From positions 62,001 through 126,000 of the forward strand of contig NZ_WBIQ01000007.1 of the NCBI RefSeq assembly GCF_009749405.1: a stretch of DNA of 64,000 nucleotides, in the 5' to 3' direction. Below, piece after piece: positions 28,401 to 37,710 of this stretch. This DNA is from Agromyces lapidis. Lineage in GTDB: Bacteria > Actinomycetota > Actinomycetes > Actinomycetales > Microbacteriaceae. Position numbers and translations under genes: made by a program. Each line of letters opens with the position of its first letter. Within the stretch, counting starts at the first letter, position 1. The notes under the pieces are model-generated. The model had not been told where the DNA came from, did not search any database, and worked only from the letters and a program-made list of their open reading frames with translations.

Positions 28401-31400
28401 GTGGCCGCCGATTCATTCGTCCACCTGCACGTGCATTCCGAGTACTCGATGCTCGACGGAGCGGCCCGGGTGGGCGAGCTGATCAAGGCGGCCCAGGGGG
28501 AGGGCATGCCGGCCGTGGCGGTCACCGACCACGGCAACGTGTTCGGCGCCTACGACTTCTGGAAGCAGGCGACCGACGCCGGCATCAAGCCGATCATCGG
28601 CACCGAGGCGTACATCACCCCTGGCACCGCCCGCGGCGACAAGACCCGGGTGCGGTGGGGCAACGGCGGCGGCGACGACGTCTCGGGCTCGGGTGCATAC
28701 ACGCACATGACCCTGCTCTCCGAGACCACCGAGGGCATGCACAACCTCTTCCGGCTCTCGAGCCGCGCGTCGATCGAGGGCTACTACTTCAAGCCGCGCA
28801 TGGACCGCGAGCTGCTCTCGACGTACTCGAAGGGGCTCATCGCGACGACGGGCTGCCCGTCCGGCGAGGTGCAGACGCGCCTCAGGCTCGGCCAGTACGA
28901 CGAAGCCGTGAAGGCGGCCGCCGACTTCCGCGACATCTTCGGCAAAGAGAACTACTTCGCCGAGATCATGGACCACGGCCTCGGCATCGAGCGCCGCATC
29001 ATGGAGGACCTCCACCGCCTTGCGAAGGACCTCGGGCTGCCCCTCGTCGCGACGAACGACCTGCACTATACGCACGCCGACGATGCGAAGAGCCACGCGG
29101 CGCTGCTGTGCGTGCAGTCGGGTTCGACGCTCGACGATCCCAACCGGTTCAAGTTCGACGCCGACGAGTTCTACCTGAAGACCGCCGCCGAGATGCGGCA
29201 CGTCTTCCGCGACCATCCCGAGGCGTGCGACAACACGCTGCTGATCGCCGAGCGCTGCGACGTGCAGTTCAACACCAGCGCCAACTACATGCCGCGATTC
29301 CCGGTGCCGCCGGGCGAGAGCGAAGAGAGCTGGTTCGTGAAGGAGGTCGACCGGGGCCTCGCGGTGCGCTACCCCGACGGCATCCCTGCCGAGGTGCGCA
29401 AGCAGGCCGACTACGAGGTCGGCGTCATCCTGCAGATGGGATTCCCCGGCTACTTCCTCGTCGTCGCCGACTTCATCAACTGGTCGAAGGAGCACGGGAT
29501 CCGCGTCGGCCCCGGCCGTGGTTCGGGAGCTGGGTCGATGGCCGCGTACGCCATGCGGATCACCGACCTCGACCCGCTGCAGCACGGGCTCATCTTCGAG
29601 CGGTTCCTGAACCCCGATCGCGTCTCGATGCCCGACTTCGACGTCGACTTCGACGAGCGTCGCCGCGGCGAGGTCATCAAGTACGTGACCGAGAAGTACG
29701 GCGAGGAGCGCGTCGCCCAGATCGTCACCTACGGCACCATCAAGGCGAAGCAGGCCCTGAAGGACTCGGGGCGCGTGCTCGGGTTCCCGTTCTCGATGGG
29801 CGAGAAGCTCACGAAGGCGATGCCGCCCGCCGTCATGGGCAAGGACATCCCGCTCACCGGCATCTTCGACAAGAACCACCCCCGCTACAAAGAGGCCGGC
29901 GACATCAGGGCGATCGTCGAGACCGACCCAGAGGCCCGCACCGTGTTCGACACGGCGCTCGGCCTCGAGAACCTGAAGCGCCAGTGGGGCGTGCACGCGG
30001 CCGGCGTGATCATGTCGAGCGATCCGCTGATCGACATCATCCCGATCATGAAGCGCGAGCAGGACGGCCAGATCGTCACGCAGTTCGACTACCCCGCGTG
30101 CGAGTCGCTCGGCCTCATCAAGATGGACTTCCTGGGGCTGCGCAACCTCACGATCATCGACGACGCGCTCGACAACATCGAGGCGAACCGCGGATTCCGC
30201 CCGGTGCTCGAAGACCTCGCCCTCGATGACCCCGAGGCGTACGCGCTGCTCTCGCGAGGCGACACGCTCGGCGTGTTCCAGCTCGACGGCGGGCCGATGC
30301 GCGCACTCCTGCGGCTCATGAAGCCCGACAACTTCGAAGACATCTCGGCCGTCATCGCGCTGTACCGCCCCGGCCCCATGGGCGCGAACTCGCATACCAA
30401 CTACGCGCTCCGCAAGAACGGGCTGCAAGAGATCACGCCGATCCACGCCGAGTTCGCGGAGTCGCTGAAGGACATCCTCGACACGAGCTACGGCCTGATC
30501 ATCTACCAGGAGCAGGTCATGGCGATCGCACAGCGCGTCGCCGGGTTCTCGCTCGGCCAGGCCGACATCCTCCGACGCGCGATGGGCAAGAAGAAGAAGT
30601 CGGAGCTCGACAAGCAGTACGCCGGCTTCTCCGACGGCATGAAGGCGAACGGGTACTCCGAGGAGGCGATCGGCAAGCTCTGGGAGATCCTGCTGCCGTT
30701 CTCCGACTACGCCTTCAACAAAGCGCACTCCGCCGCCTACGGCGTGCTCAGCTACTGGACCGCGTACCTGAAGGCGCACTTCCCGGCCGAGTACATGGCG
30801 GCGCTGCTCACGAGCGTCGGCGACGCCCGCGACAAGCTCGCGCTCTATCTCAACGAGTGCCGCCGCATGGGCATCAAGGTGCTGCCGCCCGACGTCAACG
30901 AGTCGATCGGCTTCTTCGCGGCCGTCGGCGACGACATCAGGTTCGGACTCGGGGCCGTGCGCAACGTCGGCTTCAACGTCGTCGATGCGATCCGGGCCGC
31001 ACGCGACGAGAAGGGCCGCTTCGAGTCGTTCCACGACTTCTTGAAGAAGTCGCCCCTGCCGGTGGCGAACAAGCGCACGGTCGAGTCGCTCATCAAGGCG
31101 GGTGCCTTCGACTCGCTCGGCGCGACCCGGCGGGCGCTCGTCGAGATCCACGAGGGCGCGGTCGAGTCGGCGGTGGGAGAGAAGCGGGTCGAGGCGACCG
31201 GGCAGGCCGGCTTCGACTTCGACTCGCTGCTCGCCGAGCACGAGGAGGCGCCGCCGTCGCTCGTGCCCGACCGACCCGAGTGGGCCAAGCGCGACAAGCT
31301 CGCGTTCGAGCGCGAGATGCTGGGGCTCTACGTCTCGGACCACCCGCTCGCCGGGCTCGAGGCGCCGCTCGCCAAGCACGCCTCGACGACGATCACCGAC

Positions 31401-31916
31401 CTCATGGGCTCCGATGCCACGCAAGACGGTGACACCGTGACGATCGCCGGGCTCGTGACGAGCGTGCAGCACCGCGTCGCGAAGGCCTCGGGCAACCAGT
31501 ACGGCATGATCCAGGTCGAGGACTTCTCGGGCGAGATCACGGTCATGTTCATGGGCAAGGCCTACCAGGAGTTCGCTCCCGGTCTCCAGGCCGACTCGAT
31601 CGCCGTCGTGCGCGGACGCGTCAGCATGCGCGACGACGGCATGAACCTGCACGCCTACAGCGTGTTCACCCCCGAACTCGGCCAGGGCGACGAGAGCGGG
31701 CCCGTGATGATCTCGCTGCCCGACCAGCGGGCGACGACCGAGACCATCACCGCGCTCGGCGACGTGCTCATCAGGCACCGGGGCGACACCGAGGTGCGGT
31801 TGAAGCTCGTGCGCGGGCGCAGCGCCCGGGTGTTCGAGTTGCCGTACCCGGTGAAGGTGAGCGCCGACTTCTACGGCGAGCTGAAGAGCCTGCTCGGCCC
31901 GAACTGCCTCGTGTGA
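28401..31916 (+). CDS. dnaE: DNA polymerase III alpha subunit (DnaE1 type)
   Basis: The 1171-aa replicative polymerase. Domains in order: PHP (residues 5-about 280, starting FVHLHVHSEYSMLDGA; in actinobacteria this domain can proofread), palm with the PDFDVDFDE catalytic aspartates (about residue 413), GPGRGSGAGSMAAYAMRITDLDP, fingers, helix-hairpin-helix region and a C-terminal OB fold (about 1010-1100, VTIAGLVTSVQHRVAKASGN, EDFSGEITVMFMG). Length fits DnaE1 rather than the shorter DnaE2. GTG start after GAAGAGGAG. Confidence 0.97.
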   Translation: MAADSFVHLHVHSEYSMLDGAARVGELIKAAQGEGMPAVAVTDHGNVFGAYDFWKQATDAGIKPIIGTEAYITPGTARGDKTRVRWGNGGGDDVSGSGAYTHMTLLSETTEGMHNLFRLSSRASIEGYYFKPRMDRELLSTYSKGLIATTGCPSGEVQTRLRLGQYDEAVKAAADFRDIFGKENYFAEIMDHGLGIERRIMEDLHRLAKDLGLPLVATNDLHYTHADDAKSHAALLCVQSGSTLDDPNRFKFDADEFYLKTAAEMRHVFRDHPEACDNTLLIAERCDVQFNTSANYMPRFPVPPGESEESWFVKEVDRGLAVRYPDGIPAEVRKQADYEVGVILQMGFPGYFLVVADFINWSKEHGIRVGPGRGSGAGSMAAYAMRITDLDPLQHGLIFERFLNPDRVSMPDFDVDFDERRRGEVIKYVTEKYGEERVAQIVTYGTIKAKQALKDSGRVLGFPFSMGEKLTKAMPPAVMGKDIPLTGIFDKNHPRYKEAGDIRAIVETDPEARTVFDTALGLENLKRQWGVHAAGVIMSSDPLIDIIPIMKREQDGQIVTQFDYPACESLGLIKMDFLGLRNLTIIDDALDNIEANRGFRPVLEDLALDDPEAYALLSRGDTLGVFQLDGGPMRALLRLMKPDNFEDISAVIALYRPGPMGANSHTNYALRKNGLQEITPIHAEFAESLKDILDTSYGLIIYQEQVMAIAQRVAGFSLGQADILRRAMGKKKKSELDKQYAGFSDGMKANGYSEEAIGKLWEILLPFSDYAFNKAHSAAYGVLSYWTAYLKAHFPAEYMAALLTSVGDARDKLALYLNECRRMGIKVLPPDVNESIGFFAAVGDDIRFGLGAVRNVGFNVVDAIRAARDEKGRFESFHDFLKKSPLPVANKRTVESLIKAGAFDSLGATRRALVEIHEGAVESAVGEKRVEATGQAGFDFDSLLAEHEEAPPSLVPDRPEWAKRDKLAFEREMLGLYVSDHPLAGLEAPLAKHASTTITDLMGSDATQDGDTVTIAGLVTSVQHRVAKASGNQYGMIQVEDFSGEITVMFMGKAYQEFAPGLQADSIAVVRGRVSMRDDGMNLHAYSVFTPELGQGDESGPVMISLPDQRATTETITALGDVLIRHRGDTEVRLKLVRGRSARVFELPYPVKVSADFYGELKSLLGPNCLV

Positions 31917-31948
31917 CGACCGCCCGTCGGGCTTGCGGGCGCGCTCGC

Positions 31949-31954
31949 TAGGCT
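31949..31954 (+). promoter_or_regulatory. -10 hexamer of hisD
   Basis: TAGGCT, 9 nt before the ATG. A very short or absent leader is inferred. Confidence 0.45.
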
Positions 31955-31963
31955 TGATGGGCC

Positions 31964-33271
31964 ATGCGTACCATCGACCTCCGCGGAACCCGTCCCTCCA
32001 CGACCGAGCTGCTCGCGCTCGTGCCTCGCGCTGCGACCGACGTGTCGGCCGCGCTCGAGCCCGCCCGGGCGCTCATCGACGCCGTCCGCGAGCACGGCGA
32101 GTCCGCGCTCCTCGATCAGGCCGAACGGTTCGACCGGGTGCGCCCGGCGTCCGTTCGGGTGCCCGCCGACGAGCTCGAGGCGGCACGCGACGCGCTCGCG
32201 CCCGAGATCCGCGACGCGGCCCTGCGCACCATCGAGCGCGTTCGCGCCGCGAGCGCCGCGCAGGTGCCCGCGCCCGAGCGCACGGTGCTCGGCGACGGCG
32301 CGGTCGTCGAGCAGCGCTGGCAGCCGGTCGCGCGGGTCGGCCTGTACGTGCCGGGCGGCAAGGCCGTCTACCCCTCGAGTGTCGTCATGAACGTGGTGCC
32401 GGCGCAGGCCGCCGGCGTGCGGTCGATCGCCCTCGCCTCGCCGCCGCAGGCCGAGTTCGGCGGGCGCGTGCACCCGACGATCGCGGGCGTCGCGGCGCTC
32501 CTCGGCATCACCGAGGTGTACGCCATGGGAGGCGCGGGGGCGATCGGCGCCTTCGCCCACGGCGTGCCCGGTCTCGGCCTCGAGCCCGTGCAGCGCGTGA
32601 CCGGCCCGGGCAACGTCTTCGTGGCCGCCGCCAAGCGGCTGGTTCAGGGCGTGACGGGTATCGACGCCGAGGCCGGGCCCACCGACATCCTCGTGATTGC
32701 CGACGATGCGGCCGACGCCGACTTCGTGGCCGCTGATCTCGTGAGCCAGGCGGAGCACGACGAGTTGGCCGCATCGGTGCTCGTCACCGACTCGGCCGAG
32801 TTCGCCGCGCGCGTCGTCGCCCGCCTCGAGGCCCGTGCCGAGGCGACGAAGCACCGCGAGCGGGTGCGGCAGGCGATCGACGGCGTGCAGTCGGCCGTCG
32901 TGCTCGTCGACGACCTCGAGCAGGCCTGCGACTTCGCGAACGCCTTCGGCGCCGAGCACCTCGAGATCCAGGTGCGCGACGTCGAGGCGGTGCTCGCGCG
33001 CATCGAGAACGCCGGCGCCATCTTCGTCGGCCCCTACTCGCCGGTGAGTCTCGGTGACTACGCGGCGGGGTCGAACCACGTGCTGCCCACCGGCGGCCAG
33101 TCGCGGTACGCGGCGGGGCTCTCGGCCGCGACCTTCCTGCGTCCGCAGCAGGTGGTGCGCTACGACGAGCAGGCGCTGCGCGAGGTCGCCCCCGTCATCG
33201 CGGCGCTCTCAGCCGAGGAGGACCTGCCGGCCCACGGCGAGGCGGTCACGGCGCGGTTCGACCGGGCGTGA
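31964..33271 (+). CDS. hisD: Histidinol dehydrogenase
   Basis: A 435-aa Zn-dependent enzyme for the last two steps of histidine synthesis (L-histidinol to L-histidine, two NAD). Motifs: ARVGLYVPGGKAVYPSSVVMNVVPAQAAGV, YAMGGAGAIGAFAHG, GPGNVFVAAAKR, EAGPTDILVIAD, SQAEHDELAASVLVT and FGAEHLEIQ, including the Zn ligands and catalytic residues. No other his genes lie in the window; these probably follow elsewhere. The start ATG has no good ribosome site but a TAGGCT box 9 nt upstream. Confidence 0.96.
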   Translation: MRTIDLRGTRPSTTELLALVPRAATDVSAALEPARALIDAVREHGESALLDQAERFDRVRPASVRVPADELEAARDALAPEIRDAALRTIERVRAASAAQVPAPERTVLGDGAVVEQRWQPVARVGLYVPGGKAVYPSSVVMNVVPAQAAGVRSIALASPPQAEFGGRVHPTIAGVAALLGITEVYAMGGAGAIGAFAHGVPGLGLEPVQRVTGPGNVFVAAAKRLVQGVTGIDAEAGPTDILVIADDAADADFVAADLVSQAEHDELAASVLVTDSAEFAARVVARLEARAEATKHRERVRQAIDGVQSAVVLVDDLEQACDFANAFGAEHLEIQVRDVEAVLARIENAGAIFVGPYSPVSLGDYAAGSNHVLPTGGQSRYAAGLSAATFLRPQQVVRYDEQALREVAPVIAALSAEEDLPAHGEAVTARFDRA

Positions 33272-33330
33272 TCGCGTCGATGGTCGCCGTCGGTGCGGTG
33301 CGGGGCCGTCGGCAGCGCACCGCGCGCCGC

Positions 33331-33336
33331 TAGGCT
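33331..33336 (+). promoter_or_regulatory. -10 hexamer of nrdR
   Basis: TAGGCT, 10 nt before the ATG; a leader of only a few bases is inferred. Confidence 0.4.
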
Positions 33337-33346
33337 GGGTGACACC

Positions 33347-33820
33347 ATGTACTGCCCGTTCTGCCGTCACCCCGATTCGCGCGTCATCGACTCCCGCACG
33401 AGCGACGACGGGCTCTCGATCCGTCGCCGCCGCCAGTGCCCCGAGTGCGGCAGACGCTTCTCGACGACCGAGACGGCGAGTCTCGTCGTGATCAAGCGCA
33501 GCGGCGTGGTCGAGCCGTTCAGCCGCGAGAAGGTCGTCCTCGGTGTGAAGAAGGCGTGCCAGGGTCGCCCGGTGACCGACTCCGATCTCGCGGTGCTCGC
33601 GCAGAAGGTCGAGGAGACGATCCGTTCGACGGGCGCCTCGCAGATCGAGGCGAACGACATCGGCCTCGCGATCCTGCCGCCGTTGCGCGAGCTCGACGAG
33701 GTCGCATACCTGCGCTTCGCGAGCGTCTACCAGGCGTTCGACTCGCTCGACGACTTCGAATCGGCGATCGAGTTGCTCCGCGCCGAGCACGGTCGACTGC
33801 CGGCACGACCGGTCGAGTGA
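33347..33820 (+). CDS. nrdR: Transcriptional repressor NrdR
   Basis: A 157-aa regulator of ribonucleotide reductase genes. The zinc ribbon is [17 protein letters not shown]...CPECGRRF (four cysteines: 3, 6, 31, 34), followed by the ATP-cone domain (about residues 49-139, [24 protein letters not shown]) that senses ATP/dATP. Length is standard. The ATG at 33347 gives the invariant N-terminus; the frame is open upstream only by chance. Its nrd targets are not in this window. Confidence 0.95.
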   Translation: MYCPFCRHPDSRVIDSRTSDDGLSIRRRRQCPECGRRFSTTETASLVVIKRSGVVEPFSREKVVLGVKKACQGRPVTDSDLAVLAQKVEETIRSTGASQIEANDIGLAILPPLRELDEVAYLRFASVYQAFDSLDDFESAIELLRAEHGRLPARPVE

Positions 33821-33842
33821 CGCAGCGGGGTGCCGCGACCGG

Positions 33843-33848
33843 TACCCT
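33843..33848 (+). promoter_or_regulatory. Candidate -10 of pyrD
   Basis: TACCCT, 9 nt before the pyrD ATG, with no ribosome site between. Confidence 0.35.
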
Positions 33849-33857
33849 GAATCCGGC

Positions 33858-34913
33858 ATGTATCGACTTCTCTTCTCCGCGTTCCTCTCCAAGCTCGACC
33901 CCGAAGACGCGCACCACCTCGCATTCCGGGTGATCAAGGCGCTTCCGACGTTCGGCGTCGGCCGGGTGGTCGAGCGCTTCACGGCACCCGATCCCTCGCT
34001 CGCGGTCGATGCGCTCGGGCTGAGGTTCCCGTCGCCGTTCGGCGTCGCGGCCGGATTCGACAAAGACGGATACGCGGTGCTCGGCCTCGGCAACCTCGGC
34101 TTCGGCCACGTCGAGGTCGGCACGATCACGGCGATCGCGCAGCCGGGCAACGAGCGCCCGCGCCTGTTCCGCCTCGTGAAGGATCGCGCGCTCATCAACC
34201 GCATGGGCTTCAACAACGGCGGCGCGGATGCCGCGGCGGGACGCCTCTCGCGGCTGTCGCGCCGAACGCACCGGCCGGTGCTCGGCATCAACATCGGCAA
34301 GAGCCGGGTCACCGCGGTCGAAGACGCGGTCGGCGACTACGAGCGCAGCGCCAAGCTGCTCGCCCCCTACGCCGACTACCTGGTGGTCAACGTCAGCTCG
34401 CCGAACACGCCGGGCCTGCGCGGCCTGCAAGAGCTCGACGCGCTCGCCCCGCTGCTCGAGGCGGTTCGCGCCGCGAGCGGCACGACGCCGCTGCTGGTGA
34501 AGATCGCACCCGACCTCGACGACGCCGAAGTGGTGCGCATCTGCGAGCTGGTGGTGCGCCTCGGTCTCGACGGCCTCATCGCCACGAACACGACGATCTC
34601 CCGCGAGGGGCTCCGCACCGAGGCATCCGTCGTCGAGGCGATCGGTGCGGGCGGCCTCTCGGGAGCGCCGCTCGCCGAGCGCTCGCTCGAGGTGCTGAAG
34701 CTCGTGCGGCAGCACGTGCCCGCCGAACTCTGCGTGATCTCCGTCGGCGGCGTCGAGACGGCGGCCGACGTGCAGGACCGGCTCGACGCCGGTGCGACGC
34801 TCGTGCAGGGCTATTCGGCGTTCATCTACCTCGGCCCGCTGTGGGCGCGGCAGATCAACCGCGGGCTGGCGGCGTTGCGCCGCACGTGCAGGGCGGCGGT
34901 CGCCGCCGAGTAG
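33858..34913 (+). CDS. pyrD: Quinone-dependent dihydroorotate dehydrogenase (class 2)
   Basis: A 351-aa FMN enzyme that oxidises dihydroorotate to orotate with membrane quinone. The N-terminal amphipathic helix (MYRLLFSAFLSKLDPEDAHHLAFRVI) marks class 2. Motifs include FGVAAGFDKDG, GHVEVGTITAIAQPGNERPRLFRL, NRMGFNNGG, NVSSPNTPGLRGLQ (catalytic Ser), IATNTTISREGL, GAGGLSGAPL and VQGYSAFIYLGP. It converges with the App1-domain gene after 54 bp. Confidence 0.96.
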   Translation: MYRLLFSAFLSKLDPEDAHHLAFRVIKALPTFGVGRVVERFTAPDPSLAVDALGLRFPSPFGVAAGFDKDGYAVLGLGNLGFGHVEVGTITAIAQPGNERPRLFRLVKDRALINRMGFNNGGADAAAGRLSRLSRRTHRPVLGINIGKSRVTAVEDAVGDYERSAKLLAPYADYLVVNVSSPNTPGLRGLQELDALAPLLEAVRAASGTTPLLVKIAPDLDDAEVVRICELVVRLGLDGLIATNTTISREGLRTEASVVEAIGAGGLSGAPLAERSLEVLKLVRQHVPAELCVISVGGVETAADVQDRLDAGATLVQGYSAFIYLGPLWARQINRGLAALRRTCRAAVAAE

Positions 34914-34967
34914 GCGCGGCGATGCGTGGCATCCGGCCGTGACGCGTCGGCGACGCGCTCAGACCGC

Positions 34968-36026
34968 TCAGACGACGCCGACCTCGGCGAGCCGGTCGGC
35001 GATCGTCGATCCGTCGCTCGCAGAGACCCACGGCACCTCGGTGCCGTGCTCCTCGGCCTTCGTGCGGCCGCCGGCGAGCACGGCCTCGCCCGTCGAGAGG
35101 CGCCGGATCGCGATCGCTTCGACACGACCCGGGTGCTCCGCGGCGAACTGCGCGTAGAGCTCTTCATCGTGCTGTCCGTCGTCGCCGATGAGCAGCCACC
35201 GCACGTTCGGGAACTCCTCGGCGAGGCGCCGCAGGTTCTCGTGCTTGTGCTCGCGACCGCTGCGGAACCATCGGTCGTGGGTGGGCCCCCAGTCGGTGAG
35301 AAGCAGGGGGCCCGCGGGGTAGAGATTGCGCGAGAGGAAGCGCGTCAGCGTCGGCGCGACGTTCCAGGCGCCCGTCGAGAGGTAGATCACGGGCGATCCC
35401 GGATGCGAGCGGGCGAGCCGTTCGAAGAGCACGGCCATGCCGGGCGTCGGGATGCGGGCGTGCTCGTCGAGCACGAAGGTGTTCCACGCCGCGACGAGCG
35501 GGCGGGGGAGCGCCGTCACCATCACGGTGTCGTCGACGTCGGAGATGATGCCGAACTCGACGTCGGGGCCGACGATGCGGATGGGCGCCTCGACCGGGTT
35601 CGCGCCCTCGGTGCTCAGCGTCACGCGGTGCCAGCCGGGCTCGAGCGACACCGGCACGGTCGTGTCGACCACGCCGCCGCGGTCGGCGAGCACCTCGATG
35701 CGCTCACCGCCGATCTCGATGACGACGGGAACCCCGCCGACGGGCACGCTCGTGAAGCTGCGCCAGCCGCGCACACCCTGTTCGCCGCGACGGCGGCGGC
35801 GCTTCGACCCCTGGTCGGTCGCGAGCGGCTTGTGCAGCAGCACTCGGCAGAACACGCGGACCCACTCGGTCGAGCCGTAGCCGGTGTACGGGACCACCGT
35901 CGGGATGTGTCCGCGACGACGCGCCCAACGAGAGCGGACGTCGTGGATCCAGTCTTCGATGCGCGCGGCACGATGCCGGACCTCGCGCTCTCGGGATCCG
36001 GCCGGGGTGGGGGAGCTCGCCGGCAT
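34968..36026 (-). CDS. App1/DUF2183-type phosphatase-domain protein
   Basis: A 352-aa protein of the App1 family, whose yeast member is a phosphatidate phosphatase. The HAD-like nucleophile motif is D163-V-D165-D-T (ISDVDDTV). Later blocks are PVIYLSTGAWNVAPTLTRFL, LLLTDWGPT, KHENLRRL and WLLIGDDGQHDEELYAQFA. The N-terminal half is a beta-rich DUF2183-associated domain. No signal peptide or membrane span is seen, so it is probably cytoplasmic. Substrate in bacteria is unknown to me. The ATG lies 6 nt from CAGACT and is divergent from a TetR gene. Confidence 0.8.
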   Translation of the reverse strand: MPASSPTPAGSREREVRHRAARIEDWIHDVRSRWARRRGHIPTVVPYTGYGSTEWVRVFCRVLLHKPLATDQGSKRRRRRGEQGVRGWRSFTSVPVGGVPVVIEIGGERIEVLADRGGVVDTTVPVSLEPGWHRVTLSTEGANPVEAPIRIVGPDVEFGIISDVDDTVMVTALPRPLVAAWNTFVLDEHARIPTPGMAVLFERLARSHPGSPVIYLSTGAWNVAPTLTRFLSRNLYPAGPLLLTDWGPTHDRWFRSGREHKHENLRRLAEEFPNVRWLLIGDDGQHDEELYAQFAAEHPGRVEAIAIRRLSTGEAVLAGGRTKAEEHGTEVPWVSASDGSTIADRLAEVGVV

Positions 36027-36032
36027 CCACTC

Positions 36033-36038
36033 AGTCTG
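36033..36038 (-). promoter_or_regulatory. Candidate -10 of the App1-domain gene
   Basis: CAGACT on the minus strand, 6 nt from the ATG at 36026. Confidence 0.35.
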
Positions 36039-36101
36039 TCATGCGGGTGGCCCGGGTCGCGAAACGGCGGCGAACGGTACGACGGGCCGTTCTACGCCCG
36101 A

Positions 36102-36107
36102 TAGAGT
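36102..36107 (+). promoter_or_regulatory. Candidate -10 of the TetR gene
   Basis: TAGAGT, 24 nt before the GTG start. The short leader has GAGGAGG as ribosome site. Confidence 0.4.
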
Positions 36108-36131
36108 GGTGCGAGCAACTGAGGAGGTTCC

Positions 36132-36794
36132 GTGCCGAACATCGACCTGATCCTCGGGGCCGATCCGAGCCGGAAGCGCTCGGTCCGCACCGAGCCGACG
36201 CAGCGTCGTTCCAGCCAGCGTCTCGACGCGCTGCTCGACGCCGCCGCCGAGATCGTCGACGAATCGGGCTTCGAGCGGCTGACGACGCAGATGGTCGCCG
36301 AGCGCGCCGGCGCGTCGATCGGCACGGTGTACCGCTACTTCCCCGACCGGGTCGCCGTGCTCTACGCGCTCCGCGAGCGCTCGGTCCGCCGCTACCGCGA
36401 GCGCGTCGCCGACGAGATGGAGCGCGTCGAGCTCGAGTCCTGGTGGACGGTGCTCGACGTCGCCCTCGAGGTCTGCGCGACGATGTACCGCGACGAGCCC
36501 GGCTTCACCGTCGTGCACGCCGCGCAGCGGGAGCTCGCCGAGGGCGACATCGAACCCGAGTTCGCCCATCGCATGGCACGGCTCATCGAGGCCGAGTTCG
36601 GCGGCAGCACCGACCAGGACGAGCTCCGGTTCCGTCTCGGTGTGGCTATGGAGATCGGCGACGCCCTCATCTGCCGCGCCTTCGAGCGCCGTGCCGGCGG
36701 CGATGAGCGGTACCTCGCCGAGGCGAAGCGCCTCGTGCACGACTACCTCGCCGAGCACCTCGGCGCGGCGATCGAAGCCACGTCCGCCGCCTGA
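36132..36794 (+). CDS. TetR-family transcriptional regulator
   Basis: A 220-aa regulator. The N-terminal HTH domain spans about residues 26-72 (SQRLDALLDAAAEIVDESGFERLTTQMVAERAGASIGTVYRYFPDRVAVLYAL), and a helical ligand-binding domain follows. GAGGAGG precedes the GTG. It is divergent from the App1-domain gene across 105 bp, so that gene and itself are the likeliest targets; the ABC importer 103 bp downstream is another. The ligand cannot be inferred. Confidence 0.9.
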   Translation: MPNIDLILGADPSRKRSVRTEPTQRRSSQRLDALLDAAAEIVDESGFERLTTQMVAERAGASIGTVYRYFPDRVAVLYALRERSVRRYRERVADEMERVELESWWTVLDVALEVCATMYRDEPGFTVVHAAQRELAEGDIEPEFAHRMARLIEAEFGGSTDQDELRFRLGVAMEIGDALICRAFERRAGGDERYLAEAKRLVHDYLAEHLGAAIEATSAA

Positions 36795-36897
36795 GCGGGC
36801 TCGCGACGCGCGGCGTCAATCCGTTGCCCTGAGACGCGATCGATGTTTGGCTTGAGCCTGCACATCGAGCGAAGGCCGACGACGGGATGAAGCCAGC

Positions 36898-37710
36898 ATG
36901 ATCGAGTTCCGCGGTGTCTCCAAGCGCTTCCCCGACGGCACCCTCGCGGTGTCCGGCGTCGACATCGTGATCCCACCCCGCAAGACGACGGTCCTCGTCG
37001 GCTCCTCGGGCTCCGGCAAGACGACCCTTCTGCGCATGATCAATCGCATGGTCGATCCGAGCGGCGGGCAGGTGCTCATCGACGGCACGGATGTCTCGAC
37101 GCTCGAACCCGTCGCGCTCCGCCGGAGCATCGGCTACGTGATGCAGAACTCGGGGCTCCTGCCGCACCGCAAGGTGATCGACAACGTGGCGACGGTCCCC
37201 ATGCTCCGCGGCACCCGCAAGCGGGAGGCGCACGCCAGGGCGCTCGAGCTCCTCGACACCGTCGGGCTCGACCGATCGCTGGCCGACAAGTACCCGAGCC
37301 AGCTCTCGGGCGGGCAGCAGCAGCGCGTCGGCGTCGCGCGCGGCCTCGCCGTCGATCCGAACATCCTGCTGATGGACGAGCCGTTCGGCGCGGTCGATCC
37401 CATCGTCCGCTCTGAGCTGCAGCAGGAGCTGCTGCGCCTGCAGGGCGAGCTCGGCAAGACCGTCGTCTTCGTCACCCACGACATCGACGAGGCGTTCCTC
37501 CTCGGTGACCAGGTTGTCATCATGCAGCAGGGCGGCAGGATCTCGCAGGCCGCGTCGCCCGCCGAGATACTCGCGCATCCCGCCGACGACTTCGTCGCCG
37601 ACTTCGTCGGCGCCGATCGGGGCAAGCGCGTGTTGCATCTCCGCGACGTCGACGGGCGGCAGATCGTCGTCGACGACGACGGGCGCGCGGCGGGAGTGCT
37701 CGCCTCGTGA
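36898..37710 (+). CDS. Osmoprotectant-type ABC importer, ATP-binding protein
   Basis: A 270-aa ATPase of the OpuC/ProV family (quaternary amine and related uptake). Walker A LVGSSGSGKTTLL (about residues 32-44), Q-loop VMQNSGLLPH, signature LSGGQQQRVGVARGLA, Walker B ILLMDEPFGAVDP and switch VTHDIDEA. No CBS domains are present at the C-terminus, unlike some OpuCA proteins. It begins a four-gene set; the 3' end overlaps the first permease (GTGA). Confidence 0.9.
   Translation: MIEFRGVSKRFPDGTLAVSGVDIVIPPRKTTVLVGSSGSGKTTLLRMINRMVDPSGGQVLIDGTDVSTLEPVALRRSIGYVMQNSGLLPHRKVIDNVATVPMLRGTRKREAHARALELLDTVGLDRSLADKYPSQLSGGQQQRVGVARGLAVDPNILLMDEPFGAVDPIVRSELQQELLRLQGELGKTVVFVTHDIDEAFLLGDQVVIMQQGGRISQAASPAEILAHPADDFVADFVGADRGKRVLHLRDVDGRQIVVDDDGRAAGVLAS

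Noticed and set aside
28413-31778. 1121-codon open frame antisense to dnaE
   Set aside because: It mirrors the codon structure of dnaE in GC-rich DNA, has a biased Arg/Ala/Asp/Val/His composition and no recognisable domain.
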